A program made the position numbers and the translations under genes. DNA of 64,000 bases from Ardenticatenales bacterium (GTDB taxonomy: Bacteria; Chloroflexota; Anaerolineae; Promineifilales; Promineifilaceae), in assembly GCA_020634575.1 (NCBI GenBank), contig JACKBM010000017.1, positions 1 to 64,000 of the forward strand, in the 5' to 3' direction. Every line of letters begins with the position of its first letter. Position 1 is the stretch's first letter. Shown piece after piece: positions 27,470 through 35,375 of the stretch. The notes beneath the pieces are model-generated. The model worked only from the letters and a program-made list of their open reading frames with translations, was not told the origin of the DNA and ran no database searches.

Positions 27470-28406
27470 GATAGACCTTGTTGACGAGTTGCTGGTAAGC
27501 AACGGTGGCATTGTTGCGGAAGCGTGGGTCGAATTCAAAGAGCGTCTGGTGGTGGGCCGGGGCTTCGGCCACCATCTGGCTGCGCGGGACCGGGCTGCAC
27601 ACCCGTTCACCGTGTGTGTCCTGCAGCGCCGTGACCATCTGCCGATCAAGTCGCTGCCGGCCGACAAAAAAGGTCGGCACAATCGAATGAATCTGGATAT
27701 CAATGCCGCGCAACTGAGCTTCGTTGATGTTGGCCATATGCTGGCTCATCCCGGTCATACTCAGGTAATCCGGCTTAACCGGCACAATGGCCGCGTCGGC
27801 GAACTGGTAAACCGCCCGGGCAAAAATATCCAGCGACGGCGGGCAATCCAGGATGATGTAATTAAAATGATGCAGGGCCAGCCCCAACCGCTCTTCCAAC
27901 AAATCTTGCAGACGATCGTGGCCGTTGCCTTCCTTGATGGCCTGGGGCGACAGCATCCGGATCATCAGCTCAACTTTGGCAGTTTCCAGCTTATCCGACG
28001 AGGGGATAACCCACAGATTGGGGCGGGGATAACCATGCTCAGCGCGATCTGCCGGAATGATAGCCTTGGAAAGCGTCTGGTTGCCCAGCAGCAGTTGGCC
28101 TAGATCCGCTTCGCCCGGTTCCAGACCCAGGCCGTGGACACATTGGCCCTGCGGATCGAGATCCACAAGCAGGACGTGACCGTGGATGTAGTAATACTGA
28201 TCGTGATAGAGGTAGAGACGATTCCGATCGGGAACGCGTTCAACATCTTCCGGCTTTACTTTATAAAGCAGCTTGCGGGAGAGCCCGTGGGCTAAATTGA
28301 TGGCGGTGGTGGTCTTGGCGACGCCGCCTTTGCGATTCACAATCGCAAAAACTTTGGTCTTCCGGCGCGCTCCTGGAGAAGTTCCATTACCATTTGGTTG
28401 TTGCAT
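27450..28406 (-). CDS. ParA-family ATPase with an insertion after Walker A
   Basis: 318 residues. Deviant Walker A is KGGVAKTTTAINLA at residue 25 with the signature Lys; the Walker A' strand is HVLLVDLDPQGQ near residue 77. The switch II region is IILDCPPSLD near 180. Between Walker A and A' there are about 30 additional residues (LYKVKPEDVERVPDRNRLYL onwards, with a YYYIHGH run) not seen in usual ParA or Soj. No ParB or parS site is visible nearby, so chromosomal partition is unlikely; positioning of a cellular structure with the downstream coiled-coil partner is more plausible. The 28407-28699 upstream gap holds no clear promoter. Confidence 0.85.
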   Translation of the reverse strand: MQQPNGNGTSPGARRKTKVFAIVNRKGGVAKTTTAINLAHGLSRKLLYKVKPEDVERVPDRNRLYLYHDQYYYIHGHVLLVDLDPQGQCVHGLGLEPGEADLGQLLLGNQTLSKAIIPADRAEHGYPRPNLWVIPSSDKLETAKVELMIRMLSPQAIKEGNGHDRLQDLLEERLGLALHHFNYIILDCPPSLDIFARAVYQFADAAIVPVKPDYLSMTGMSQHMANINEAQLRGIDIQIHSIVPTFFVGRQRLDRQMVTALQDTHGERVCSPVPRSQMVAEAPAHHQTLFEFDPRFRNNATVAYQQLVNKVYHEQLQA

Positions 28407-28708
28407 GGCTACTTTATTACCTGTACTCGCTATACATCTGTAGGCAAACGATAAGGACCCGGTGACACCAGAAAAGGCTTATCTATCCCCATTCAACCAA
28501 TACCGCAACAACGCCAGGGAAGATGATCCAAACTATTCTCTTGTGGCTTTTAAGTCAGTCCTCTTCCAACAGATGTGAAAAAGTCGGCTACGTTTCCTGG
28601 CTAACAGTTTAATAAGTTTGCTTACAAATTGCATTACGATTCACCCGATTTTCATGCCGACTAGTACCAAGAGCCAGCGCCAGGACACGATCCGGTATAA
28701 TGACGCCC

Positions 28709-31549
28709 ATGCTGTCCCAAAAGGTGCCCGCCCTTGTTACCGGGCTTTTTACCGGCCGGTTCCTGGCCGAGCTGCTGGCCCAGGCCGGCTGGCCGCTTAA
28801 CGACAGCTGGCCCGGGCAGCTTCTCACAGCCCTGGCCCTGACAGCTCTGGGCCTTTATGGCAGTTATCAGATCAGCCGGCGCTGGCAGAGCATCCCTCTT
28901 TGGCCGCTGCTCTGGTTAGGCCTATACGTCCTTGCGCCCAACAGCGCGCCGCACTGGCTCATCCTCAGCGTCTTGCTGGCATTAATGACCTTCTTGCTGC
29001 AAGCGGCCCGCACCGGCCGGTTGGATGAGACCCAGCGCGGCAGCCGCCTGACCCTGGCCGGCTTGATGGCCCTTTTTCTGATCGCCTACGCCCTAACGCT
29101 GGCGCCCGACCTGCTGCCGGCCGACAACGGCGAATTTCAGCTGCGCGCCGCCCAATTCGGCGTTGCCCATCCACCCGGCTTTCCGCTATACACGCTGATT
29201 GCCGGCCTATTCAGCCACCTGCCTCTGGGTACCAATGCCGCCTGGCGGGTCAACCTGTTTGGCCTGCTCTGCGCCCTGGCAACGCTGGCGGTCTGTTACC
29301 TTGTCGCTTATCGCCTTTTTCGCTCGTCTCTGGCAGCGCTGGCCGGCGCAGCCTTTCTGGGCGTGGCCACCACCTTTTGGGCCCAGGCCACGACGGCCAA
29401 CATCCGCAGCCTGACCGCCCTGTTCGCCGCTTCACTGCTGGCCGTTGCCCTGGAATGGTATGCGGCTAATCAGGTTCAGCGCGCTGCCAGCCATTGGCCG
29501 CCTCTCTTTGCTTTTCTGCTCGTCCTGGGCGTGGGCCATCATGCCTCACTCATATTTATGGGCGCCATCCTGACCCTTTTTATGATCTGGGCCGCACCCC
29601 GCTATTGGTGGCAGCCCCGAATCTGGCCAGGACTGGCCGGCGCCGCCCTGTTGGGCCTTCTGCCCCAGAGCTACCTTTGGCTGCGCGGGGCAGCCGGCGC
29701 ACCTGGCGCACCGGACGACCTGGCTACCCTGCCCGGCTTATTCAACCACATTCTGGCCCGCGGCTTTCAGGGCGACCTGTTCCATTTTCTGAGCTGGCCG
29801 GAGTTCGCCGACCGGCTGCGGGTGATGGTCGACGTCCACCTTTTTCAATGGCCCGCCAGCCTCTTGCTGGCCGCGTTAGCCGGCTGGCTGCTGCTCTTCA
29901 GGCAACGCCGCCCGGTCGCCCTCCTGCTGCTGGCGCTCAGCCTGACCCATACGTTGATCACCGCCACCTACCGCGCCCCACAGACGGTGGAGTACATGTT
30001 ACCGGCCTATTTGCCCTGGGCCATCGCCCTGGCGGCACTTCCCGGGCTTTGGCCCGCGCAGCGCCGCTTCCAACCGCGGACCAGCTGGCAGAACCAGCTC
30101 TGGCCCGCTCTGATGGCGCTTCTGCTGGTGCTGATCGGCTGGCAGTTCAGCCGTCTTTATCCCCAATACCGGCAGGTTCGGCTGGACAACGATACGCGCG
30201 TCTACGTGCAGACATTGCTGGACGAAGCGCCAGCCGGTGCCCTGATTCTGGCTGATTGGCACTGGGCGACGCCGCTCTGGTACGCCAGCGAAATTGAAGG
30301 ACAGCGGCCGGATGTGACGGTAAATTATGTCTTTCCGACGGCCGAGCCATACGGTGAGACCTGGGCGCGACGGGTGCGGGAGGCAGGTGACCGGCCGGTC
30401 ATCACCACTCACTATGATCCTGGCGCCTTCGCCAGCCTACCGCCGGCCCAACCCCTGGGCGAGGCATTCCTGTTTAATGCTGATTCAAGCACGCCCGTTG
30501 GCCAGCAAGCTGATGTTTTGCAGTTCGGCGACAACCTGCGGCTAATCCCGCCGGAGCTGCCAGGCACGCCCGCCGCCGCCGGCGAAACCTTTGCCATCCT
30601 CATCAGCGCCCGCCTGGAAGGGCCGGCACCACCCTCCGTCCTGTTCGCCCATCTCGTCGCCGCTGATGGCCGCCTGGTGGCCCAACAGGATATCCTGATA
30701 CCGGCAGCAAGCGATTGGCAAGACTTCCGGTTGACGCTGACACCACAGTTGCAGGCGTTGCCGGGCAATTATCAGCTCATGCTAGGGGCGTACGAGGCCG
30801 GGAGCAGCACCCCACTGCTTGCTCCAGACGGTGACACCCGGATCCCTGTCGGTGAGCTCGAACTGGTGGCGCGAACCCAGCCACCGGTGACCCAACATCC
30901 GACCTACCGGCCGGATCCGGACAACGACCGCATCCTGATCGGCTATGATTGGGACACGACCTGGGCCAACGAGCCACGCCTCTACCTACATTGGCAGGTG
31001 CCGGGCGGTTTTGTGACGGAAACGCCCTCCTTGAGCAATGGCGTTTACCACCTGCCCCCCTGGCGCGGCCCCTGGGGCTTCCGCTTCCAGCGCACCACAA
31101 GCCCTGACGGCGCGGTTTACGTCCCTTTCCCTGACGGGATTGTCTGGTTGGGTCCTTTATGGCCCGATGGTCTGGTGGCGCGGGCGGGCGATTCGCTTCA
31201 TTTGTGGGGGCATTGGGGGGGGAACCGGCCGGTCTACCGCGACTACGCCGTAGCCATCCGCCTTGTCGGCTATGAAACTGGGGGCCGCCAATGGGCCTGG
31301 GCCGACCTCGATGACCGCTTCGGCGTTCCGGCTATGGGCGCCATCCCGACGCTCAAATGGGTTGGCGGCAGCCAGGTCTATGACACCCATCGGCTAACAG
31401 TCTCCCCTGAGGCTACGCCGGCGCAACAGCTGGGCGTCATCCTGGGCCTCTACAACACAATGACCAATGAGCCGCTGCTTCCGCTGGATGAGCGGTATAA
31501 TGCAGCTTCGCCCTGGGTCGAGAGCACGCTTGGCCGGGCCAAAAACTAA
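28709..31549 (+). CDS. DUF2723 multispanning membrane protein with large C-terminal extracytoplasmic part
   Basis: About 946 residues. The N-terminal half (to about residue 440) has around a dozen hydrophobic segments. It contains the DUF2723 hallmark PADNGEFQLRAAQFGVAHPP followed by GFPLYTLIAGLFSHLPLG near residue 145, a fold related to protein O-mannosyl and other GT-C glycosyltransferases that use a lipid-linked sugar. The acidic Asp/Glu in DNGEF is the likely catalytic site. Residues 470-946 form a soluble part with beta-sandwich-like repeats. TATAAT at 28696-28701 overlaps a first ATG (28700), so I prefer the second ATG at 28709, which would make the mRNA leaderless. It is followed after 15 bases by the antiporter gene. 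Confidence 0.85.
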   Translation: MLSQKVPALVTGLFTGRFLAELLAQAGWPLNDSWPGQLLTALALTALGLYGSYQISRRWQSIPLWPLLWLGLYVLAPNSAPHWLILSVLLALMTFLLQAARTGRLDETQRGSRLTLAGLMALFLIAYALTLAPDLLPADNGEFQLRAAQFGVAHPPGFPLYTLIAGLFSHLPLGTNAAWRVNLFGLLCALATLAVCYLVAYRLFRSSLAALAGAAFLGVATTFWAQATTANIRSLTALFAASLLAVALEWYAANQVQRAASHWPPLFAFLLVLGVGHHASLIFMGAILTLFMIWAAPRYWWQPRIWPGLAGAALLGLLPQSYLWLRGAAGAPGAPDDLATLPGLFNHILARGFQGDLFHFLSWPEFADRLRVMVDVHLFQWPASLLLAALAGWLLLFRQRRPVALLLLALSLTHTLITATYRAPQTVEYMLPAYLPWAIALAALPGLWPAQRRFQPRTSWQNQLWPALMALLLVLIGWQFSRLYPQYRQVRLDNDTRVYVQTLLDEAPAGALILADWHWATPLWYASEIEGQRPDVTVNYVFPTAEPYGETWARRVREAGDRPVITTHYDPGAFASLPPAQPLGEAFLFNADSSTPVGQQADVLQFGDNLRLIPPELPGTPAAAGETFAILISARLEGPAPPSVLFAHLVAADGRLVAQQDILIPAASDWQDFRLTLTPQLQALPGNYQLMLGAYEAGSSTPLLAPDGDTRIPVGELELVARTQPPVTQHPTYRPDPDNDRILIGYDWDTTWANEPRLYLHWQVPGGFVTETPSLSNGVYHLPPWRGPWGFRFQRTTSPDGAVYVPFPDGIVWLGPLWPDGLVARAGDSLHLWGHWGGNRPVYRDYAVAIRLVGYETGGRQWAWADLDDRFGVPAMGAIPTLKWVGGSQVYDTHRLTVSPEATPAQQLGVILGLYNTMTNEPLLPLDERYNAASPWVESTLGRAKN

Positions 31550-31564
31550 ACCTGTAGGAGATTT

Positions 31565-33388
31565 ATGGAAGAGCTGACCTTAATAAGTCTGGCCAGTATT
31601 CTTGTTCTCGGCATTGGTGCCCAATGGGTGGCCTGGCGTATTCGCATGCCCGTGATCTTGCTTTTGCTGATTGTCGGCTTCCTGGCCGGCCCCATCTTTG
31701 ATCTAATTGACCCGGATGCCCTGTTAGGCTCCACCCTTTTTCCCCTGGTTTCGCTGGCAGTCGGCATCATCCTGTTTGAAGGGGGGTTGACCTTACGTCT
31801 GGATGAATTGCGTGAAATCGGCCGGACGGTTCGGCTGCTGATTTCCGTCGGCGTCCTTATCACCTGGGGGCTGGCCACGGCCGGCGCTATCTTTTTCCTG
31901 GACTTTGAGCCGGTGCTGGCGGCGATTTTGGGGGCCATTCTCACGGTGTCCGGCCCGACGGTGGTGATTCCCCTGTTGCGCCACGTGCGCCCCTCCAGCC
32001 GCGTTTCCTCCGCGCTGAAATGGGAAGGAATCCTGATTGACCCGGTTGGGGCCACATTGGCCGTGCTCGTCTTTGAGGCACTTATTCACGATGAGTTTGG
32101 CAATTTCACCATCCTGGGCATCTTTTTCTGGGTCCTCACCACCTTGGTGGTCGGCTTTCTGATTGGCGCCATCGGGGCATTTGTGACTGTAGTCGTTATC
32201 GAGCGGCGCTGGCTGCCCCACAATCTGCAGACAGCCGCCTCGCTGATGCTGGTCGTCGCCTTTTTCGCCCTCTCTAATTTCCTACTCCCGGAGTCAGGCT
32301 TGATGGCCGTCACCGTGATGGGGGTCATCCTGGCCAATCAACGCCGGGTCTCGATCCAGCATATCGCCACCTTTGATGAGGAATTGGGCATCTTGCTGCT
32401 GTCCTCACTGTTCATCATCCTATCCGCCCGGTTAAATCTCGAGGACATTACCAATTTTGGCCTGGGTAATGTCGCCTTTCTGGCCTTACTGATCCTGGTG
32501 GCGCGCCCACTGGCGGTTCTGGTTTCAACCATCCGCAGCCCCTTCAGCTGGCGCGAAAGGGCCTTTCTGGCCTGGGTTGCCCCGCGCGGCATTGTGGCAG
32601 CAGCGGTGGCCTCCCTTTTTGCCTTTGATTTAGAAGAATTAGGCTTTGCCGATACCGAACGGCTTGTTTCCGTGACATTTACGGTTGTGGTGGGCACGGT
32701 CACAGTGTATGCGCTCACGGCCAAACCGCTGGCCCGCCTGCTCAATGTGGTGCAGACCAACCCCCAGGGCACCTTGATCGTCGGGGCCCACCGCTGGGCC
32801 ATATTGATCGCTAAAAGCATCCAGGATGCCGGTTTTGAGGTCATTCTGGTCGACTCCAACCCGGACCACGTTGCCGACGCCCGCCAGGCCGGCCTGCGGG
32901 CTGTAGAAGCCAACATCCTGGGCGACGAACTCCTCAACGAATTGCCTTTTGAACGGTTGGGGCGCCTGCTGGCACTCACCAGCAACAGCGAGCTCAATGC
33001 GCTGGCAGCGCTCCGTTTTGCCGAATTCTTTGGTCGGGACAATGTGTATCAGTTGACGACCGATCGCAGCCGTGACGAAGAGAAGATCCGGGAGGTGATG
33101 CGTGGCAATATCCTCTTTGATTCAGAAATGGATTATGACCATTTTGAAAGCTGGTGCATGCAAAATGCCCAGATAGAAATCAGAGAAGTCGCCACAGATT
33201 TCAGCGCCAAGCAGTTGCGCGGCCATTTTGGGCCGGCCCTGGTGCCGCTGTTCATTGTGCGGGATAAAAACCATCTGGAAGTTATTTCCGCGGCCAGCCA
33301 GCCTAAACCGGCCGTTGGTCAAAAGCTCATCAGCTTTGTCCACCCCTCAGAAATGGAAGCCCAGCGGTTGCGTGACCTGGTCATGTAA
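31565..33388 (+). CDS. Cation/proton antiporter with TrkA-N domain
   Basis: 607 residues. Residues 1-395 form 12-13 transmembrane helices of the CPA (NhaP/Kef-type) Na+ or K+/H+ exchangers, with the core ILTVSGPTVVIPLLRHVRPS and the KWEGILIDPVGA segment that carries the conserved acidic ion-site Asp. Residues about 400-520 form a Rossmann TrkA_N regulatory domain (GTLIVGAHRWAILIAKSIQD, then LVDSNPDHV), which usually gates transport by NAD(H) or nucleotides. The C-terminus is a TrkA_C-like tail. GTAGGAG lies five to six bases before the ATG. It follows the DUF2723 gene closely and ends at a hairpin shared with the opposing tRNA cluster. Confidence 0.92.
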   Translation: MEELTLISLASILVLGIGAQWVAWRIRMPVILLLLIVGFLAGPIFDLIDPDALLGSTLFPLVSLAVGIILFEGGLTLRLDELREIGRTVRLLISVGVLITWGLATAGAIFFLDFEPVLAAILGAILTVSGPTVVIPLLRHVRPSSRVSSALKWEGILIDPVGATLAVLVFEALIHDEFGNFTILGIFFWVLTTLVVGFLIGAIGAFVTVVVIERRWLPHNLQTAASLMLVVAFFALSNFLLPESGLMAVTVMGVILANQRRVSIQHIATFDEELGILLLSSLFIILSARLNLEDITNFGLGNVAFLALLILVARPLAVLVSTIRSPFSWRERAFLAWVAPRGIVAAAVASLFAFDLEELGFADTERLVSVTFTVVVGTVTVYALTAKPLARLLNVVQTNPQGTLIVGAHRWAILIAKSIQDAGFEVILVDSNPDHVADARQAGLRAVEANILGDELLNELPFERLGRLLALTSNSELNALAALRFAEFFGRDNVYQLTTDRSRDEEKIREVMRGNILFDSEMDYDHFESWCMQNAQIEIREVATDFSAKQLRGHFGPALVPLFIVRDKNHLEVISAASQPKPAVGQKLISFVHPSEMEAQRLRDLVM

Positions 33389-33389
33389 G

Positions 33390-33424
33390 CAAAACGGGCG
33401 CCGGCCATTTTGGCCGGCGCCCGT
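33390..33424 (-). terminator. Hairpin between antiporter gene and tRNA cluster
   Basis: ACGGGCGCCGGCCA (33394-33407) pairs with TGGCCGGCGCCCGT (33411-33424) over 14 bases with a 3-base loop. On the minus strand it is followed by TTTT, so it terminates the tRNA transcript. It may also stop antiporter mRNA. Confidence 0.8.
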
Positions 33425-33432
33425 CAGATACA

Positions 33433-33504
33433 TGGGACCACTAGGATTCGAACCTAGAACCGATCGGTTATGAGCCGACTGCTCTGCCCTTGAGCTATGG
33501 TCCC
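33433..33504 (-). tRNA. tRNA with CAU anticodon (Met or Ile2)
   Basis: 72 nt. Acceptor GGGACCA pairs with TGGTCCC, discriminator A, no encoded CCA. Anticodon stem GTCGG/CCGAT around the loop CTCATAA gives anticodon CAT; T arm CTAGG-TTCGAAT-CCTAG. It could be elongator Met, or Ile2 whose C34 is modified to lysidine by TilS. The nearby tilS gene favours checking the latter, but the sequence alone does not settle it. Confidence 0.93.
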
Positions 33505-33512
33505 GGTTCAGG

Positions 33513-33583
33513 AGCGGGCGACGGGACTCGAACCCGTGACGAAAGCTTGGAAGGCTTTAGTGTTACCACTACACCACACCCGC
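33513..33583 (-). tRNA. tRNA-Gly (TCC)
   Basis: 71 nt. Acceptor GCGGGTG with CGCCCGC (one G.U), discriminator T, anticodon loop CTTCCAA giving TCC, T arm CGGG-TTCGAGT-CCCG. It lies nine bases before the CAU tRNA and is probably cotranscribed. Confidence 0.95.
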
Positions 33584-33717
33584 ACTTCCTTCGCTTCGCT
33601 CAGGATGACACTTGGCCTCAATGAAGAGGATAGTCGCCTTCGCTCATACTGACAATGCTTAACGCTGTCATTCCGAGCAAAGCGAGGAACTGTCACCCCG
33701 AACGAAGTGAGGGGAAG
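33584..33717. repeat. REP-like GAGCGAAGCGAGG repeats between tRNA genes
   Basis: Several degenerate copies of a TGTCATTCCGAGCAAAGCGAGGAA-type element in both orientations: TTCCTTCGCTTCGCTCAGGA at 33587, ATTCCGAGCAAAGCGAGGAA near 33670, and CACCCCGAACGAAGTGAGGG near 33694. Such short extragenic palindromes are common in Chloroflexota intergenic DNA, to my knowledge. No gene is seen. Confidence 0.65.
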
Positions 33718-33791
33718 TCGGGGCAGCCGGATTCGAACCGACGACCTCTCGGACCCAAACCGAGCACTCTACCAAGCTGAGCTATGCCCCG
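33718..33791 (-). tRNA. tRNA-Pro (TGG)
   Basis: 74 nt. Acceptor CGGGGCA with TGCCCCG, discriminator A, anticodon stem CTCGG/CCGAG around TTTGGGT giving TGG, T arm GTCGG-TTCGAAT-CCGGC. First gene of the Pro-Gly-CAU cluster on the minus strand. Confidence 0.95.
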
Positions 33792-33859
33792 AGCAAAAAC
33801 CAGGTTGGAAGTATACTGACCCCCTGATAAGGCGTCAAGAGGTGGTTCTGTCCACCCCT

Positions 33860-34597
33860 TCAATACAGCAGATCTCCATTCATGAAGGCGGCGGTTTCCG
33901 GCCGGTCCGGCGCCGTAAACATCTTCTCTTTGTCATCTACCTCAATCAACCGGCCATCCAGCAACAAAGCAACCCGGTCCGCCAGCCGGCGCGCCTGGAA
34001 AATGTTATGGGTGACGATGATGACCGTCGTGCCCCAATCCTGACGCGCCGCCAGAACCATTGCCTCGATCCGGGCGATGTTGCCGGGGTCCAGATTGGCG
34101 GTCGGCTCATCCAGCAGCAGCACCGACGGTTGGAATACCAGCGCCCGGGCCAGCGCCACGCGCTGCAACTCCCCCCCTGAAAGGGTCTGCGCCGGCTTCA
34201 CGACCAGGTCGCCCAGCCCCAGGCGAAACAGAATTGAGCCGATTCGCGGATCGTCGCCAGCCACTTTGCCCTCGCGCAGCTCCAGCGCATAGGCAACATT
34301 GGCAAACACCGACCGGCGCAACAGCTGGGGCCGTTGAAACACCATCGTCACCCGGCGGCGAGCCGCCAAATCGGGCCAGACCCCCGGCCGTACCAACTGT
34401 TGCTGATAATGTAACGCGCCACTCGTCGGCGCCTCCAGGAAGGCGAGCAGCCGCAGCAAGGTACTCTTGCCGGCCCCGCTTGGCCCGACAAGCGCCAATA
34501 CTTCACCTGGATACACTGCCAGCTCGTCCAGTTGCAGCACGGTCCGTTCGCCATAACGATGCCGCACACCCTGAATCTGATACAGAGGTTCGCTCAT
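33860..34597 (-). CDS. Tungstate/molybdate-type ABC transporter ATP-binding protein
   Basis: 245 residues from ATG 34597, which starts one base past the permease stop; the open frame extends further upstream into the permease gene but lacks support. ATPase of an importer. Walker A LVGPSGAGKST near residue 37, Q-loop VFQRPQLL near 85, signature LSGGELQRVALARAL near 140, Walker B VLLLDEPTANLDP near 160, switch His in VIIVTHNIFQA near 195. The short form without a regulatory TOBE domain, next to a TupB-like permease, suggests the TupC tungstate class. It follows the permease without a gap, so it is an operon with tilS. Confidence 0.85.
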   Translation of the reverse strand: MSEPLYQIQGVRHRYGERTVLQLDELAVYPGEVLALVGPSGAGKSTLLRLLAFLEAPTSGALHYQQQLVRPGVWPDLAARRRVTMVFQRPQLLRRSVFANVAYALELREGKVAGDDPRIGSILFRLGLGDLVVKPAQTLSGGELQRVALARALVFQPSVLLLDEPTANLDPGNIARIEAMVLAARQDWGTTVIIVTHNIFQARRLADRVALLLDGRLIEVDDKEKMFTAPDRPETAAFMNGDLLY

Positions 34598-34598
34598 C

Positions 34599-35375
34599 TC
34601 ACTCCGACCCAATTTGCAGCCGCACGGCGACCAGGTTGGCCAGGAAAGCAATGAGCATGAGGATAATGCCCAGGGCCAGGGCCAGGCCAAAATTGCCCCG
34701 CCGCGTCTCCAGCACGATGGCTGTTGTCAGCACCCGCGTCTGGCCATCGATATTGCCGCCAACCAGCATCACCGCGCCGACCTCGCTGATAGCCCCGCCA
34801 AAGCCAGCTACCAGCCCCAGGATGACGCCAAAACGAGCTTCGCGCAGAATGGTCCACGTTATCTGGCGTGAGGTGGCGCCCAGGGCGCGCAGCTGCGGCT
34901 GCAGCTCCCGGCTAACGCCGCGCACCGCCCCCATCGTCACCCCGGTCACCAGCGGCAGCGCCAGGACGATCTGGGCCAGGATCATCGCCTTTGGCGTGAA
35001 CAGCCAGCCCCAATCACCCAGGACGCCCTGGCGGGAAAGCAACAGATAGACCAGCAGGCCGATCACCACCGGCGGGAAGCCCATGCCGGTGTAGATGGCC
35101 GCCGTCAGCCAACGCCGGCCAGGAAAATCACGCAGGCCCAGCCAGGCACCGGCCGGTACCCCCAGCAACCCCGCCACCAGCAGCGCCGAGCCGGTCACAA
35201 ATAGGGACAAAAGCACAATGTCCCACAGATCCGGGTCCAGCTTCAGGATCAGACCAAAAGATTCCCAGAGCGCCTCCCCTACAGTAGCCCGCCCGCTACC
35301 GGCCGTATCAGCCTGGCAGGCGGTCAGGCCCAACAGCGCAACCAGCCAGAAAAATGGCCGCCACCCTATTCTCAC
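34599..35375 (-). CDS. TupB-like ABC permease carrying a lipoprotein signal at its N-terminus
   Basis: 258 residues from GTG 35375, with GGGAGG five bases upstream and a four-base overlap with the tilS stop. Residues about 50-250 are a complete BPD-transport permease: LLSLFVTGSALLVAGLLG, GMGFPPVVIGLLVYLLLS, and the ATPase-contacting EAA loop ELQPQLRALGATSRQITWTI. This is the pattern of tungstate permease TupB. The first 22 residues (MRIGWRPFFWLVALLGLTAC) look exactly like a lipoprotein signal with lipobox LTAC, as found on the binding protein TupA. No binding-protein gene is present between it and tilS or elsewhere in the window. This may be a remnant of a deleted tupA fused in frame. Confidence 0.82.
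   Translation of the reverse strand: MRIGWRPFFWLVALLGLTACQADTAGSGRATVGEALWESFGLILKLDPDLWDIVLLSLFVTGSALLVAGLLGVPAGAWLGLRDFPGRRWLTAAIYTGMGFPPVVIGLLVYLLLSRQGVLGDWGWLFTPKAMILAQIVLALPLVTGVTMGAVRGVSRELQPQLRALGATSRQITWTILREARFGVILGLVAGFGGAISEVGAVMLVGGNIDGQTRVLTTAIVLETRRGNFGLALALGIILMLIAFLANLVAVRLQIGSE

Noticed and set aside
27470..27703. N-terminal extension of the coiled-coil protein
   Set aside because: It lies wholly inside the ParA gene in another frame and shows no coiled-coil or other pattern; the ATG at 27469 is a natural overlap start.
33584..33717. Possible additional tRNA or small RNA between tRNA-Gly and tRNA-Pro
   Set aside because: Only REP-like palindromes are seen; no cloverleaf can be drawn.
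34598..34690. N-terminal extension of the ABC ATPase
   Set aside because: Trp/Pro/Cys-rich reading inside the permease gene; the conserved ATPase start is at 34597.
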